Source: Rhizobacter terrae
Lineage (GTDB): Bacteria; Pseudomonadota; Gammaproteobacteria; Burkholderiales; Burkholderiaceae_C
Direction: 5' to 3'
NCBI RefSeq assembly: GCF_003852895.1
Contig: NZ_QUSW01000001.1
Location: 620,001-684,000 of the forward strand
Length of the DNA stretch: 64,000 nt
Below the pieces are notes generated by a model. That model searched no databases. It saw only the letters and a list, made by a program, of their open reading frames with translations, and had not been told where the DNA came from. The position numbers and the translations under genes were made by a program. Every line of letters starts with the position of its first letter. Positions within the stretch are counted from its first letter, which is position 1. Below, in pieces: positions 1 through 8,960 of this stretch.

Positions 1-1116
1 GACGAGGCCGTCACCGATGTGTCAGGCCGTCCTGATCTGAGCTCGCAAAACCATGCCCTGGTGCAAAGTCAGACGATCTCGCTGAGTTGGGTGCTATTCG
101 ATTTCGGTGGTCGCGAAGCGGCCTTGCACAATGCACAGGAACTGCTCGCGGCAGCACAGGCCAATCACGATGCCTTGCTGCAAACGGTGTTTGCGGCCGT
201 CGCCAAAGACTATTACACGGCACAAGGCGCACAAGGAGCACTGGCAGCGGCGCTGGACATCGAGCGGTCAGCGAACGAGAGCTTCGTGGCTGCAACCGGC
301 CGCGTCGAAAGAGGCGCGGCGCCTGTCAGCGACGCACTGCAGGCCCAAACCGCCTACGCTCAAGCAACGATTGGTCGCACCAGGGCGGAAGGAAACTTGC
401 AATCCACTTTGGGTGTTCTTGCGGTGGACCTCGGTTTGCGACCTGACGCCCGACTCATCTTGCCGGCGGTAACTGAAGGCGTGACCGCTGACAAGGATTT
501 TCTCCGATCAGTGTCGGAGCTCATGGAAGAGGCCGAGCGGACAAGCCCGAACGTGCAACAGGCGCGAGCACAACTGCGCGCCTCGCAAGCCAAGACCGAT
601 CAGGTGCGTGCAGAGGGGCTGCCAAGCGTCAGCGTCGTTGCGAAGGCTGGGCACAACAACCAGCGGGCAAGTCAGGGCCTGGGACTCCCGCAGTACCCTG
701 CAACGGGCCGCGACTGGTCTGTCGGTGTGCAAGTCAACGTTCCGCTCTTTGAGGGCCTTTCCAGGAGCTATCAGGTAAGGCAGGCCGAGGCGCAATCCGA
801 ACTACAGCGAGCGACGCTTGATCAGGTTCGCCAGCAGGTCGCGCTTGATGTCTGGACCGGTTACCACGACCTACAAACCGCTACCCAAAGCGTCATCAAC
901 AATTCCAGGTTGCTCAAGCTTGCAGAAGCTTCGCGCGCCGCCACAGAGGAACGGTATGTCGCCGGCGTCGGAAGCATTGTCGAGTTGCTGAGTGCGCAGT
1001 CCGCTCTGGCCGAGGCCAAGAACCAGCATCTGCGAGCTTTGACGGATTGGCGCATATCTCGGCTGCAGTTGGCGGAGAAGTTGGGGACACTCGGAATGTG
1101 GCTGGTATATCCATAG
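1..1116 (+). CDS. TolC-family outer-membrane efflux protein (5' end outside window)
   Basis: The frame is open from base 1, so the gene starts to the left; the GTG at 19 is only the first start-like codon. The 371 visible codons show the TolC/OEP pattern: two copies of long Ala/Gln/Glu-rich helical hairpins, with beta-strand segments such as SLSWVLFDFGGR near the start and WSVGVQVNVPLFEG in the middle. Members form the outer-membrane duct of tripartite type I or RND export systems. The adaptor and pump are not in the window, so the substrate is unknown. It ends in TAG at 1116. About 180 bp without a gene separate it from the recombinase. Family assignment is firm. Confidence 0.85.
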   Translation, partial: DEAVTDVSGRPDLSSQNHALVQSQTISLSWVLFDFGGREAALHNAQELLAAAQANHDALLQTVFAAVAKDYYTAQGAQGALAAALDIERSANESFVAATGRVERGAAPVSDALQAQTAYAQATIGRTRAEGNLQSTLGVLAVDLGLRPDARLILPAVTEGVTADKDFLRSVSELMEEAERTSPNVQQARAQLRASQAKTDQVRAEGLPSVSVVAKAGHNNQRASQGLGLPQYPATGRDWSVGVQVNVPLFEGLSRSYQVRQAEAQSELQRATLDQVRQQVALDVWTGYHDLQTATQSVINNSRLLKLAEASRAATEERYVAGVGSIVELLSAQSALAEAKNQHLRALTDWRISRLQLAEKLGTLGMWLVYP

Positions 1117-1294
1117 CTGGTGCGGCTCCGCTCCGGGCAACCCACTGGAAACGCTGCCCTCACCGATCTCATCTGAAACGGGACATTGGTGACGGTGCTC
1201 TCCTGGCCGAGTCCGTGGGTTCACTCGGTGCGCCGCAACCTGACTATCGCGGCGGGCGCATTCTGCGTGGCCCTCAACTCGATGGGAGACCATC

Positions 1295-1918
1295 ATGGGT
1301 ACCGCAGGCAATGCCGCTCATCGCGAGCCGTGGAACAAGGGCAAGCTGGTCGGGCAGAAGGCCCCATTCAAGCTCAAGGACATCTGGGCCTTGCGCGTCC
1401 GGCTGCAGATGGAAGGCCGGGTTCGCGAACTGGCACTCTTCAACCTCGGCATCGACAGTAAGCTGCGAGGATGTGATTTGGTCAGCCTCAAGGTCCGGGA
1501 CGTGTGCCACGGCGACCAAGTGGCGGCACGCGCCATCGTGGTTCAGCACAAGACCCAGCGGCCGGTTCAGTTCGAGATCACGCCGGCCGCCCGCGACGCC
1601 GTTCAGGCCTGGATCAAGCTTGCCGGGCTGAAGTCGGAGGACTTTCTGTTCCCCAGCCGGCTTCACGACTCACCTCATCTCGGCACTCGCCAGTACGCCA
1701 GGATCCTCGAGCACTGGGTCGACGAGCTCGGGCTGGACCGCGCCGACTACGGGACGCACTCGATGCGACGGACGAAGGCGACGCTGATCTACCGGCGCAC
1801 CAAGAACCTGCGCGCCGTGCAACTGCTCCTCGGACACTCCAAGCTTGAGTCGACGGTGAGGTACCTCGGCATCGAGGTCGACGACGCGCTCGAGATCTCC
1901 GAGCAGACGGAAATCTGA
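1295..1918 (+). CDS. Short tyrosine recombinase (phage-integrase family, catalytic domain only)
   Basis: A 207-residue protein made almost entirely of the C-terminal catalytic domain. The expected catalytic set is visible: R58, K86, H155-x-x-R158, H181 and nucleophile Y190 in the LGHSKLESTVRYLGI block. Typical integrases of about 300-400 residues carry an N-terminal core-binding domain; only about 40 residues precede R58's region here. Similar roughly 200-residue recombinases occur widely in Proteobacteria, so this is probably a family feature rather than damage. The ATG at 1295 follows GGGAGA. No attachment-site repeats were recognised, but a strong hairpin lies about 90 bp downstream. The target of recombination is unknown. 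Confidence 0.85.
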   Translation: MGTAGNAAHREPWNKGKLVGQKAPFKLKDIWALRVRLQMEGRVRELALFNLGIDSKLRGCDLVSLKVRDVCHGDQVAARAIVVQHKTQRPVQFEITPAARDAVQAWIKLAGLKSEDFLFPSRLHDSPHLGTRQYARILEHWVDELGLDRADYGTHSMRRTKATLIYRRTKNLRAVQLLLGHSKLESTVRYLGIEVDDALEISEQTEI

Positions 1919-2006
1919 GGACGTCGACGGTGGCCGCGCCGCCCTTGGTATCGGCGCGGTTGTCTTCGATGTCAGCTATCTGGCGCCGCACCGAATTCGA
2001 AGTCCC

Positions 2007-2044
2007 GGCCAAAAGCGGAAGTACGTGACCGTCCGCTTTTGGCC
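2007..2044. repeat. 13-bp perfect inverted repeat (hairpin)
   Basis: GGCCAAAAGCGGA at 2007-2019 is exactly complementary to TCCGCTTTTGGCC at 2032-2044, with a 12-base loop. It lies between the recombinase and the convergent PEP-CTERM gene. It could act as a bidirectional terminator, although the T/A tract sits inside the stem rather than after it, or be one copy of a dispersed short repeat. The flanking 1919-2179 otherwise shows no gene. Confidence 0.6.
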
Positions 2045-2179
2045 GATTGCAGCCGGCCCGTTGTTGCGGACTGGGTGCCCTCGTCGTCGAAACGACTGAC
2101 CATGAGCAACCGAACTGGCTGCCCGAGCTCCCGATGGCGCCCCGCTCTGCCAGGGGCATCGAGAGGGGTGACTGTGGTG

Positions 2180-2836
2180 TCATTCCATGCGATGGACACG
2201 GCGCATCGCGAGCAGTGCCAACAGGCCCAGCGCCATCAGCGCCATCGACGAAGGCTCGGGCACCGGCGATGCCACGTTGACCGCCAGGCGGAAGGGATTG
2301 GGCGTGTCGAAGGTCGATGCCGACCAACTCGCGCCGCCGTCGGTCGAGTAGCCGAAGGCGCCCAGCGTTCCGGGGCCGATGGAGGCGTTGCCCTCGGCAT
2401 AGGACCAGCCCAGGTATTCGGTGTCCAGGCTGCCGTGCCGTTCGCCCATCACCAGCCAGTAGGTCGTGCCGGCGGCCAGCGACACGCCACTGGTGGGCAG
2501 CAGCGAAATGGAGGTGGGCGCACCCGACGGCATGCTGCCGAACGAGAAGGTGCTGAGCAGCGTGCCGATGATGCCCGGGCCGCTCGCATGCAATTCGGCC
2601 ACGTACTCGGTGTCGTCGCCACCAAGCGCGCTCGCACCCAGCATCGCGTCGATGGACAGCAGCGAATGGACGCTGCCGTCGGTGGTGAAGGACTGCGCCG
2701 CCCAGAACTGCGAGGTGAGCTCGCTGAAGGCGCGTTCGGGCTGCGCGAGGTTGCTGACGAGCACGTCGGCCTGGGCGCAGGACGCGGCCAGGGCCATCGC
2801 GGCGGCGGCGGTGAATCGTTTCCGGATGCAGTTCAT
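2180..2836 (-). CDS. PEP-CTERM sorting-domain exported protein
   Basis: The 218-residue protein has an N-terminal signal peptide (cleavage likely after CAQA near residue 23), a beta-rich middle of the kind found in choice-of-anchor domains, and a C-terminal VPEPSS motif near residue 191. That motif is followed by a hydrophobic helix and an Arg-rich end (MRRVHR). The tripartite tail marks substrates of exosortase EpsH/archaeosortase-type sorting, usually in organisms with exopolysaccharide loci. No exosortase is in the window. The start ATG at 2836 follows AAGGAGAAACC. Function beyond surface or secreted location is unknown. Confidence 0.85.
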   Translation of the reverse strand: MNCIRKRFTAAAAMALAASCAQADVLVSNLAQPERAFSELTSQFWAAQSFTTDGSVHSLLSIDAMLGASALGGDDTEYVAELHASGPGIIGTLLSTFSFGSMPSGAPTSISLLPTSGVSLAAGTTYWLVMGERHGSLDTEYLGWSYAEGNASIGPGTLGAFGYSTDGGASWSASTFDTPNPFRLAVNVASPVPEPSSMALMALGLLALLAMRRVHRME

Positions 2837-2863
2837 GAGCGGTTTCTCCTTGAGGTTGTTGGT

Positions 2864-3493
2864 TCAATCGGCAGAGCCCGCCGGACGAGCGATCGTCAAC
2901 CAGCGCCCGACGCGCCCACAGTAGCTGGCGTAGTCAGCGCCAAACTCGTTCAGCATCCGTTGCTCCTCGAACGGGATGTAGACCCGGTCCACCACGCCGA
3001 ACGGGATCCAGATGAGCAGCAAGGCGTAGAGCTGCCAGTGCAGCAAGGCCACGCCGGCATAGATCAACAGCAGCCCGATGTACATGGGGTTGCGCGAGAA
3101 CCTGTAGACCCCGCCAGTGAACAACCGCGTGGGAGTGCGCACCGGGTTCAATGTCGTTCCACGGAAAAGGAACATCAGGGCGTTCGCAGGCCCGAGCACG
3201 ACGCCGAGAGTCAACAGCACAGCGCCAACGGCTTGGCTCCAGTCCACAAGCCCGGGTGGGGCTGCCGGCGCCGGGAGAAGTCGCTGAAGACCAAACCCAA
3301 GCAAGAACGCGGCGACGTAGACCAATGGAGGCGGAATCCGCAGAAGCACCGAGCCCGCGCCATCGCCGCCGCTCGCCGGGATCGGCTGGTCGTTCCGGTT
3401 GCCGCCGATCGCGAGCCCCTCCTCGATGAGGCGTCCGGCACGTTGGCGCGTCTGCGCGAAGTCGACCTGGCCCGTCACCTGCTGCTTGTCCAT
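2864..3493 (-). CDS. Isoprenylcysteine carboxyl methyltransferase-like membrane methyltransferase
   Basis: About 209 residues with several hydrophobic segments. The C-terminal block GVYRFSRNPMYIGLLL, followed by FEEQRMLNEFGADYASYCGRVGRW, is the signature of the ICMT/PEMT-like membrane methyltransferases. These bind S-adenosylmethionine between the RNPMY and E-(x)n-Y regions. In bacteria without prenylated proteins the substrate is usually unknown (small lipids or thiols). I chose the internal ATG at about 3493 because GGAGGTG sits five bases before it. The frame stays open to a GTG at 3568 but without such a site. It is on the same strand as, and 27 bp upstream of, the PEP-CTERM gene. Confidence 0.75.
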   Translation of the reverse strand: MDKQQVTGQVDFAQTRQRAGRLIEEGLAIGGNRNDQPIPASGGDGAGSVLLRIPPPLVYVAAFLLGFGLQRLLPAPAAPPGLVDWSQAVGAVLLTLGVVLGPANALMFLFRGTTLNPVRTPTRLFTGGVYRFSRNPMYIGLLLIYAGVALLHWQLYALLLIWIPFGVVDRVYIPFEEQRMLNEFGADYASYCGRVGRWLTIARPAGSAD

Positions 3494-3611
3494 GTGCACC
3501 TCCGCACCGTCACTGTGGGGAGGTCCAAGGTTCGCTCGTCCCTGCTCGCCTGACTTCGGGTAGATCACCCAAGACCGCCGGGTGCCGGGTTTGGGTGGAA
3601 TCCCCCAGTGG

Positions 3612-5282
3612 CTAGGGACTGGCGGGCAGCAGCCCCTGCCGGAAGGCGAACGCCGTCGCGGCAGATCGGGTGTGTACTTGCAGTTTGTCGAAGATGCTGC
3701 TGAGGTGACGTTCCACGGTCTTCTCGCTCAGGCCAAGCTCACGGGCAATGCCCTTGTTCGTCTGGCCGGTCGCCAGCAGGCGCAGCACCTCCAGCTCACG
3801 AGGGGACAGCCCTGCGTCCGGCGTCCCGCATGCGGGAGCTGCATCCAACGCCTCCAGCTTCCCCAGTGCGGGCCGCGCACCCAGCCAGATGAAGCACTCG
3901 CGAGCCGCCTCGAAGTGCATGCGTGTGCTCTCCATGTCGCCAATGCCCCGGCAGGCAAGCCCGAGCAGGACCCGCGCACCAGCTGCCAAGTAGGGTGCAG
4001 ACAATCGCAGCCACGCCGACAACGCGTGCTCGAGACCATGCATCGCACCGCCGGGATCTCCCTGCGCGAGTCGCACTCGCCCGCGCGCCTGCGCAGCGGC
4101 AGCCTCCAACATGGAGGAGGGGTACGAGTCCGCGACAGCCTGCAATTGCGCAGCGGCATCCGCTGCAGCCTCCACTGTGCCCACTTCCAGCAAGGTTTCC
4201 ACCATCGCCGGTAGCAGGCGCGCGCGGGCCAGGGGACTTGCCGCCGCCGACAGACTCCGGTGGAGCATGGCGCTCGCCTGCGCGGCCTCTCCGGTCGCCA
4301 GCCGAAGCAATGCAAGGCCCGGCTGAGGGTCTGTGCCCAGCCTGTGCGCCTCGACGAGGCATTGCTCGGCCAGTGACCATTCGCCCCGCAGGCGATGGAT
4401 CTCCCCCTCCTGATAAGCGGCGCCTGCGCGGATATCAAGATGCGCAGGGCGGACGGCACGCCGTGTCGCATCACGGGCGGCAGCGACCGACTCCTGCCAG
4501 GCCCCGTCGAGTTCAAGAATTTCCGCCCGGTGGAGCTCGCAGGCGCCACCGAACTGCACGAGTTGCGGTTGCGAGTGGCACCACTTGGCAAGGGCTGCAG
4601 TCCATTCGCGGACGCGTTCGAATTCGTACACCTGGCGGCAGGAGGCGATCAGGTTGCAATAGACAAGCCCGGTGACCACCGGCGACAAAGAATCGCCCAG
4701 CGCCAGCAGCATGGCTTCATCCAGCGCCGCCACGCCGTCGTCGAGCTGTCCCTGCGCCAGCATGGCCTTTCCCATCCAGCAGCGCGCCAGTGCTTCGAGC
4801 TCGGCGTCCGAGCAACGCCCTGCGACCTCCAAAGCCCTTTGTGCAGTGGAGATGGCCGTCCCAAACTCTGCGCTCATCACGTGCTTGATGATCTGTGGCA
4901 GCAGGAGATAACCATGGACGGAACAGTCCTCGCCGGCCGAATCTGCATGACGGCGAGCGCGTTGCAGCCAAGCCGAGGACAGGCCGTGCTCGCGCAGCGC
5001 CATCAAGCGGAAGCCATGGAAGAACGCCCAGTAAGCCGCCGAGGCAAGGTCGCCTGCGGCCTCGCTCTCTTCGAACAGTCGCGCGCAGCAGGCCAGCAGA
5101 TCATCATCGCGGTCCAGCATGCCGGCCGACCAAGCCAATCGGACGAGGTCCTCTCGTGCCAGCGGCTGCAATGCATCGCATTCCCGGAACTGATGCAAGG
5201 CGTCGGCCCAGCGGCGATCATCATAGGCAGCGCGAGCTGCCGCGAGTCGATGGGCCATCTCCGTGGGCTGGGATGAACGCAT
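3612..5282 (-). CDS. LuxR-type transcriptional regulator with helical-repeat sensor region
   Basis: A large regulator of about 556 residues. The last 60 residues form a LuxR/GerE helix-turn-helix (LSPRELEVLRLLATGQTNKG, then LSEKTVERHL and HTRSAA). The rest is an Ala/Leu-rich array of TPR-like helices, as in the MalT/LAL regulators, but without a recognisable P-loop ATPase. Such proteins sense ligands or partner proteins through the helical repeats. The start is uncertain: ATG 5282 was chosen because the longer frame up to 5507 would run into the divergent DJ-1/PfpI gene; ATG 5258, directly preceded by GGAG, is an alternative. It may control that divergent gene across the 208-bp spacer. Confidence 0.75.
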   Translation of the reverse strand: MRSSQPTEMAHRLAAARAAYDDRRWADALHQFRECDALQPLAREDLVRLAWSAGMLDRDDDLLACCARLFEESEAAGDLASAAYWAFFHGFRLMALREHGLSSAWLQRARRHADSAGEDCSVHGYLLLPQIIKHVMSAEFGTAISTAQRALEVAGRCSDAELEALARCWMGKAMLAQGQLDDGVAALDEAMLLALGDSLSPVVTGLVYCNLIASCRQVYEFERVREWTAALAKWCHSQPQLVQFGGACELHRAEILELDGAWQESVAAARDATRRAVRPAHLDIRAGAAYQEGEIHRLRGEWSLAEQCLVEAHRLGTDPQPGLALLRLATGEAAQASAMLHRSLSAAASPLARARLLPAMVETLLEVGTVEAAADAAAQLQAVADSYPSSMLEAAAAQARGRVRLAQGDPGGAMHGLEHALSAWLRLSAPYLAAGARVLLGLACRGIGDMESTRMHFEAARECFIWLGARPALGKLEALDAAPACGTPDAGLSPRELEVLRLLATGQTNKGIARELGLSEKTVERHLSSIFDKLQVHTRSAATAFAFRQGLLPASP

Positions 5283-5490
5283 GGGTGCACGCTCTATGCT
5301 GGCAGGGATCTTGCCGAGCATACCTTTGTTGCGGCACAGAGCATGCTCGAACTGGCGATCGGTCACCAAGGTTGGCGTTCGGCACTCCAGCAAAGTCTTT
5401 TCTTGATGGGTGAACCACCAACTGGTCCACATCGAGCCCAGGCGCCCAAATTGCTGGTAGTGAGCCCATTCACTCTCCGGCCAACCCACC

Positions 5491-6168
5491 ATGCGAGCTC
5501 TCTTCATTACAACCAGCAGCGACGAACTGGCCTCCGGACACCCTACCGGCCTGTGGGTGGAAGAGTTTGCCGTCCCTTACATGGCGGCGCGTAAAGCAGG
5601 CATCGACGTCGTTGTCGCCTCACCCAAGGGCGGCGCGGTGCCGCTGGATGCGAAGTCGGCGCCCAGCGACCGCGAAACGGAACGCTGGGCGCCTGCTTTG
5701 GCGGCCCTGCGCAAGAGCGTCCCGCTGGAGTCGGTACGGGACGAAAGTTTCGAGGCCATATTCATTCCGGGTGGACACGGCCCCATGGTGGATCTGGCAC
5801 ACGACCAGGTGTTGCACGACCTGGTCTCACGGCACGACGCCGAGGGCAAGCTGATCGCGGCCGTCTGCCATGGCCCGGCGGCACTCGTCTATGCGCAGCG
5901 AGCCAACGGCGCACCCTTCTTCGCAGGCCGCCGAGCGACCGGATTCACCAACACCGAAGAGCGCATGGCCGGACTGCACGACGAAGTGCCATTCCTGCTC
6001 GAAGATGTCATGAAGGCCAAAGGGGCAGACTTCCATTCGGCGCTGCTGCCCATGCTGAGTCATGTCGAGCACGACGGCAATCTGCTCACGGGTCAGAATC
6101 CGCGCTCAAGCGATGCGATCGCAACGGCAATGGTCGATGCGCTGACAAAGAGGACGGCCCCCGTGTAG
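5491..6168 (+). CDS. DJ-1/PfpI-family protein (class I glutamine amidotransferase-like, Hsp31/glyoxalase III type)
   Basis: The 225-residue protein shows the nucleophile elbow AAVCHGPAAL with C126-H127 and an early Glu pair (E24/E25 in LWVEEFAVPY). This matches the Hsp31-like branch of DJ-1/PfpI, whose members act as glutathione-independent glyoxalases, deglycases or chaperones. GGHGPMVDL (residues 94-102) is also typical of that branch. It is transcribed divergently from the LuxR-type regulator, and the transglutaminase-like gene follows after 23 bp, so the two may be co-transcribed. The cellular substrate cannot be told from sequence. Family assignment is firm. Confidence 0.85.
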   Translation: MRALFITTSSDELASGHPTGLWVEEFAVPYMAARKAGIDVVVASPKGGAVPLDAKSAPSDRETERWAPALAALRKSVPLESVRDESFEAIFIPGGHGPMVDLAHDQVLHDLVSRHDAEGKLIAAVCHGPAALVYAQRANGAPFFAGRRATGFTNTEERMAGLHDEVPFLLEDVMKAKGADFHSALLPMLSHVEHDGNLLTGQNPRSSDAIATAMVDALTKRTAPV

Positions 6169-6191
6169 AGCGCGCCCGCCACCCGAATTGC

Positions 6192-7064
6192 ATGGCGAGC
6201 CCACCGATGACCGCGACGCCCCGTCGCCGCAAGCTGCGCGAGCCCTCCGCCGCCCGCGTGTTTGCCGTCGACTGCAAACTCTCCTACACCTTGCTCGGCG
6301 ACACGCACTTCCTCTTCATGGTGCATGCCCTGAACGGCATGGACCAGGAAGTCCTGGAGGAATCCCTTCGCATCACGCCCACGCTTGAACACGAAGTGCA
6401 CGTCGACGAGGCGCTCGGCCATCGCATCCTGCGGTTGAAGGCGCCCACCGGTCCACTCACGCTGCGCTACCGTGCCAAGGTCCGCCTGAGCCGCCCGACA
6501 CCTGACACCAGCGCGCAGGAGGTGCCCATCGAGGCACTCCCCTACCCGGTGCTGGCGGATCTCATGCCAACGAGGTATTGCGAATCGGACCGGCTCGCGT
6601 CAGCCGCCTGGAAGATGTTCGGCGACCTCCCGCCGGGGTACTCGCGCGTCAAGGCGGTGAGCGAATGGATCCGCGAACATGTGGACTACCGCACCGGCTC
6701 CACCGACAGCACCACCACCGCTTGCGACGTGTTCCTTCAGCGCGCGGGCGTGTGCCGCGACTTTGCACATCTCGGCGTGGCGATGTGCCGCGCGCTCAAC
6801 ATCCCGGCGCGCCTGGCCGTGGGCTACTCGCGCTTCGACACCCCTCCCCCGGACTTCCATGCGGTGTTCGAGGCCTTCCTGGGAGGCCAATGGGAACTCT
6901 TCGATCCGACTGGCATGACCGACCCCGGCGACATGGTGCGCATCGCCGTGGGCCGCGATGCGGGTGACGTCGCCTTTGCCACCCTGTTCGGGTCGGTGGA
7001 GACCCGCCTCATCCGGCCGGAGGTGGAGCAGGTGCGATCGCGCCCTGCGCGATCCACCACATAG
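6192..7064 (+). CDS. Transglutaminase-like cysteine protease-fold protein
   Basis: A 290-residue protein with the transglutaminase-like triad in order: C188 in RAGVCRDFAH, H223 in DFHAVFEAF and D238 in LFDPTG. The N-terminal 120 residues resemble the beta-sandwich that precedes the catalytic domain in the bacterial family. No signal peptide is visible, so it is probably cytoplasmic. Members are mostly uncharacterised; peptidase or amide-transfer activity is inferred only from the fold. ATG 6192 is one start; ATG 6207 five codons later is also possible. It follows the DJ-1/PfpI gene closely and is convergent with the esterase gene. Confidence 0.8.
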   Translation: MASPPMTATPRRRKLREPSAARVFAVDCKLSYTLLGDTHFLFMVHALNGMDQEVLEESLRITPTLEHEVHVDEALGHRILRLKAPTGPLTLRYRAKVRLSRPTPDTSAQEVPIEALPYPVLADLMPTRYCESDRLASAAWKMFGDLPPGYSRVKAVSEWIREHVDYRTGSTDSTTTACDVFLQRAGVCRDFAHLGVAMCRALNIPARLAVGYSRFDTPPPDFHAVFEAFLGGQWELFDPTGMTDPGDMVRIAVGRDAGDVAFATLFGSVETRLIRPEVEQVRSRPARSTT

Positions 7065-7085
7065 CCAACCCAGCCTGCGCTGGTC

Positions 7086-8309
7086 TCAGCTCGAACATTC
7101 TTCAGCAGGCTCGCCACAGCTCACCGCGCCGGCACACGGCAGGTCGAGAAAAAACCGAACCATCGCCGCGGATGCATCCGGCCCGTTTGGATCAGTGTGC
7201 GACCCGCGGGCGTCGCCCCCGGACCACGCATGCCCGGCACCGTGAACGGTCCATGACTCCATGCGGGACTGACCGCTGGCGTCGGCATGAATGGTGCGGC
7301 TGTATGCGCGACCGCCCGGGACCGATCCGCGCTCCACGCGTGTGCGCAAGCCTTCTCCTGCATCGGCCGCGTGCGCATCGGCCGCCTGCCGGATGATCTC
7401 CTCGCCATTGGCGTGCTGGACCGTGTGGTCCCGGTCGCCGTGGAAGACGATGATGGGCACCGCCTGCGCCGCCTTTCTGCGAGGCACCGGTGGCGTGCCG
7501 GGAAGCCCCCGCGGATGCCGTATTCCGCTTCGGCCGCCCTTCATCGCCAGCATCGCCGAGGGGATGTCATGGGCACTTCCATACGCCAGGCCTGAATGAG
7601 CACCCACACCGGCAAACAACTCCGGATACGTCTCGCCCAGCACGATGGCCATCGCAGCGCCGGCCGAGAGCCCCGCCACGAAAATCCGTTGCGGGTCGGC
7701 GTCGTGGTTCGCGACCACCTCGCGCACGATTCCAGCGATCAACGACGGCTCGCCGCAGTCGCGCAATTGGTCCTGGGACTTGAACCAGTTCCAGCACTTC
7801 GACGGGTTGGCATGCGCAGGCTGCTCGGGATACACCACCAGGAAGCCATGCTCGTCAGCCAATCGATTCATCTTCGTTCCCGTGGCGAAGTCATTGGCCG
7901 ATTGGGTGCAGCCATGCAGCATCACCACCACCGGCATCGGCGCCGATGCATGGGCAGGAACGTACAGCTTGTACGCCCGCGTCCCGGCGTGGTTGGTGAA
8001 CTCGCGAGTCACGAAGGTGCCGGGCTCCTCGCGTTTGGCGATTCCCGGCCTGGGTACAAAGTCCACAACCTTGTCTTGCGGCTCGACAACAAGGCGAGCC
8101 TCGACATCGACGCAATGCGGGTCCGTGCTGGATGCCCACGAGGGCGCGGCCATCCCGCCAGCGGAGAGGGCTTTGCGTATGGTGTCAGTGACGTCCTGCA
8201 TTGGCCCCGCTTTGGTATCGAGGCCTGCAGACGCCAGGGCACGCTCGATGGTTTCGGTGATGCTCGCCGCGTCGAAGCGCGGCACATGGGAATGGCGGGG
8301 GTACTTCAT
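7086..8309 (-). CDS. PHB-depolymerase-family alpha/beta-hydrolase esterase
   Basis: The 407-residue protein has an alpha/beta-hydrolase domain of the LpqC/PHB depolymerase group. PVVVMLHGCTQSA near residue 126 forms the oxyanion region and GLSAGAAM carries nucleophile S215. FHGDRDHTV supplies the acid and HGAGHAWSGG the histidine. The first ~95 residues are a poorly conserved extension with no clear signal peptide, so an intracellular location is likely. Known relatives hydrolyse short-chain esters or polyhydroxybutyrate. It is 27 bp downstream of the ribbon-helix-helix gene on the same strand, so it is probably co-transcribed and controlled by that regulator. Confidence 0.8.
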   Translation of the reverse strand: MKYPRHSHVPRFDAASITETIERALASAGLDTKAGPMQDVTDTIRKALSAGGMAAPSWASSTDPHCVDVEARLVVEPQDKVVDFVPRPGIAKREEPGTFVTREFTNHAGTRAYKLYVPAHASAPMPVVVMLHGCTQSANDFATGTKMNRLADEHGFLVVYPEQPAHANPSKCWNWFKSQDQLRDCGEPSLIAGIVREVVANHDADPQRIFVAGLSAGAAMAIVLGETYPELFAGVGAHSGLAYGSAHDIPSAMLAMKGGRSGIRHPRGLPGTPPVPRRKAAQAVPIIVFHGDRDHTVQHANGEEIIRQAADAHAADAGEGLRTRVERGSVPGGRAYSRTIHADASGQSRMESWTVHGAGHAWSGGDARGSHTDPNGPDASAAMVRFFLDLPCAGAVSCGEPAEECSS

Positions 8310-8336
8310 GAGAACTTTCCTTTGATGAGGAAGAAA

Positions 8337-8705
8337 CTAGTGGATGCGGCCGGACAAGGCCCGTCGCACGGCGGTACTGGCTTGGAATGCGCCCAGCACC
8401 GTCACGGATTCGATGGCGGCGCGCGCGAGTTCGGGGGTCACGTCGTCGGCAATGCGAGCCAGCCCGACGACCTGGATGTGAAGCCGCTGACCGGCAGCGA
8501 CGGCCTGCTCCAGGTCTGCGCGGCTGAAGTGCTGCAAGCCCACGGTGAGCGTTCGGCGCGCCAGCGTTTGCTTCAGCACATCCGAGTGCAAAGCGAGCTG
8601 GTTGCGCAGTGCCGTTCTGATCAGGTCAGACCGGTTTGAATAGAAACCTTCCTGCACCAACAAGTCGACCTGGCCCAGGTCGACCACGCCCACGTTGATC
8701 GTCAT
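8337..8705 (-). CDS. Ribbon-helix-helix (CopG/ParD-type) transcriptional regulator
   Basis: About 122 residues. The first 45 fit a ribbon-helix-helix DNA-binding domain: a beta strand TINVGVVDLGQVDLLV, then a helix-turn-helix with YSNRSDLIRTALRNQL. The remaining ~75 residues are a less familiar domain (ARIADDVTPELARAAIESV), possibly a dimerisation or sensor part. ATG 8705 follows GGAGAAACCGAAAAA; ATG 8762 in the same frame is a weaker alternative. Upstream lie three evenly spaced palindromes that look like its own operator, so autoregulation of this gene and the downstream esterase is likely. Confidence 0.75.
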   Translation of the reverse strand: MTINVGVVDLGQVDLLVQEGFYSNRSDLIRTALRNQLALHSDVLKQTLARRTLTVGLQHFSRADLEQAVAAGQRLHIQVVGLARIADDVTPELARAAIESVTVLGAFQASTAVRRALSGRIH

Positions 8706-8767
8706 TTTTTCGGTTTCTCCGGCCTTTTGCCTCGGCTGGATCGGGTGATTGTCAGCGTTCATACCAT

Positions 8768-8797
8768 CCAATTGGATTCCATATGGATTCCAATTGG
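8768..8797. promoter_or_regulatory. Triple 8-bp palindrome array, probable RHH-regulator operator
   Basis: CCAATTGG at 8768-8775, CCATATGG at 8779-8786 and CCAATTGG at 8790-8797 are separated by identical ATT spacers, giving an 11-bp repeat period (one helical turn). Ribbon-helix-helix proteins typically bind cooperatively to such phased short palindromes. It lies 60-90 bp upstream of the chosen start of the RHH gene. The assignment to that regulator is inference. Confidence 0.7.
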
Positions 8798-8960
8798 AGC
8801 ACTTTCAGCTGCCGTGACGCCTGACCATCTTTTTGACCGCACCTGCGACGTGGTCGGGTGCGTGCTGCACGAGTGACGGTCAGGCCGGCCTTCCCAGGCT
8901 GGGTCGATGCCGGAAACTCGGAGATCATCGGCACACACGTCATCACGCCGCGCTCACACC

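Noticed and set aside
2039-3553. 504-codon plus-strand frame over the PEP-CTERM and methyltransferase genes
   Set aside because: Low-complexity translation and two recognisable genes on the opposite strand.
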